DNA of 29,500 nucleotides from Prorocentrum cordatum. Its lineage: Eukaryota; Sar; Dinophyceae; Prorocentrales; Prorocentraceae. A program made the position numbers and the translations under genes. Position 1 is the stretch's first letter, and each line of letters opens with the position of its first letter. This document shows positions 29,431 through 29,500 of the stretch, in pieces. Location of the stretch: positions 285,501-315,000 of the forward strand of contig CAUYUJ010018871.1 of assembly GCA_963575745.1 (NCBI GenBank). The letters run 5' to 3'. Below the pieces are notes generated by a model, which made no database searches, had not been told where the DNA came from, and was given only the letters and a program-made list of their open reading frames with translations.

Positions 29431-29500
<70 letters not shown>
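29413..29500 (+). other. Terminal poly(A), possible LINE tail
   Basis: GAGAG, then 13 A, then GAGAG, then 70 A running to the window end. An A-tail on the same strand downstream of EN-RT-RNH is what target-primed reverse transcription leaves. A plain A/GA microsatellite or an assembly stop at a homopolymer is also possible. Confidence 0.5.

Larger units (their letters stand above)
11186..29500 (+). mobile_element. Giant non-LTR retrotransposon (DNMT3-EN-RT-RNH-helicase), degenerate
   Basis: On one strand and without a long gap lie, in order: leader, DNMT3-like methyltransferase (11873-13003), APE-type endonuclease (about 13600-14213), reverse transcriptase (14829-16100), Cys/His knuckle (17113-17345), RNase H (about 18000-18410), Cys module (18600-19100), UPF1-like helicase (20450-22400), Cys/Trp region and tail (to 26613), 3' flank and poly(A) (29431-29500). 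EN, RT and RNase H mark it as a LINE. The frame after the RNase H stop stays open and protein-like into the Cys module, which favours one polyprotein over two genes. The 5' end is unknown; it could lie before the CA repeat. No target-site duplication can be tested because the window ends in the poly(A). Membership of the helicase half is inference. Confidence 0.55.

Noticed and set aside
1-29500. Dinoflagellate spliced-leader relics (ending TTTGGCTCAAG)
   Set aside because: I found no convincing match on the + strand. CCATTTGGCTGAGAC near 14568 is only a partial resemblance inside a coding relic.
1-29500. CRISPR arrays, tRNA or rRNA genes, bacterial promoters and terminators
   Set aside because: No array of identical repeats with spacers, no tRNA cloverleaf and no rRNA stretch was noticed. 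The sequence character is eukaryotic.

Overview
The window looks like nuclear DNA of a dinoflagellate, most likely a GC-rich one; Prorocentrum would fit, but this is inference. It is very C/G-rich with many homopolymer C runs, carries several microsatellites and minisatellites, and contains decayed retroelement coding sequence. One part of that sequence is a DNMT3-type cytosine methyltransferase joined to a non-LTR retrotransposon, and retrotransposon-borne DNMTs have been reported from Symbiodinium dinoflagellates. I see no intact conventional gene, tRNA, rRNA, CRISPR array or bacterial-type operon. Everything I can read as protein is on the + strand and broken by frameshifts and in-frame stops.

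Layout. (1) 1-3000: flank of repeats and pyrimidine tracts, with no recognisable gene. (2) 3001-9245: copy 1 of a large protein with a UPF1-like SF1 helicase core, then a Cys/Trp-rich region and a charged, proline-rich tail. (3) 9246-11185: non-coding, with a 258-bp tandem duplication and a CA microsatellite. (4) 11186-18410: a LINE-type retroelement in the order leader, DNMT3-like methyltransferase, APE-type endonuclease (EN), reverse transcriptase (RT), Cys/His knuckle, RNase H (RNH). (5) 18411-26613: directly continuing, a Cys-rich module and then copy 2 of the helicase protein, collinear with copy 1 to its last residues. (6) 26614-29500: C-rich 3' flank with a 368-bp tandem repeat, a C26 run, a degenerate CATAG-type pentamer array and a terminal poly(A).

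My main interpretation is that regions 4 to 6 are one giant non-LTR retrotransposon (about 18 kb), with domain order DNMT3-EN-RT-RNH-(Cys module)-UPF1-like helicase-Cys/Trp region-tail-3'UTR-poly(A). Copy 1 would then be a 5'-truncated relative of it. In such an element EN and RT would do target-primed reverse transcription, RNase H would remove the RNA template, the helicase could help unwind RNA or RNA:DNA hybrid, and the DNMT could methylate the new copy. The alternative is that helicase genes and the LINE are separate units that happen to be neighbours. The two helicase copies are old paralogues: in one conserved 59-residue block, 29 residues are identical by my hand alignment.

Several frameshifts fall on or beside homopolymer or dinucleotide runs (C10 at 4079, G8 at 12220, C-run at 22557, (AG)30 at 23173). 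Some may therefore be assembly errors, but the in-frame stops indicate genuine decay.
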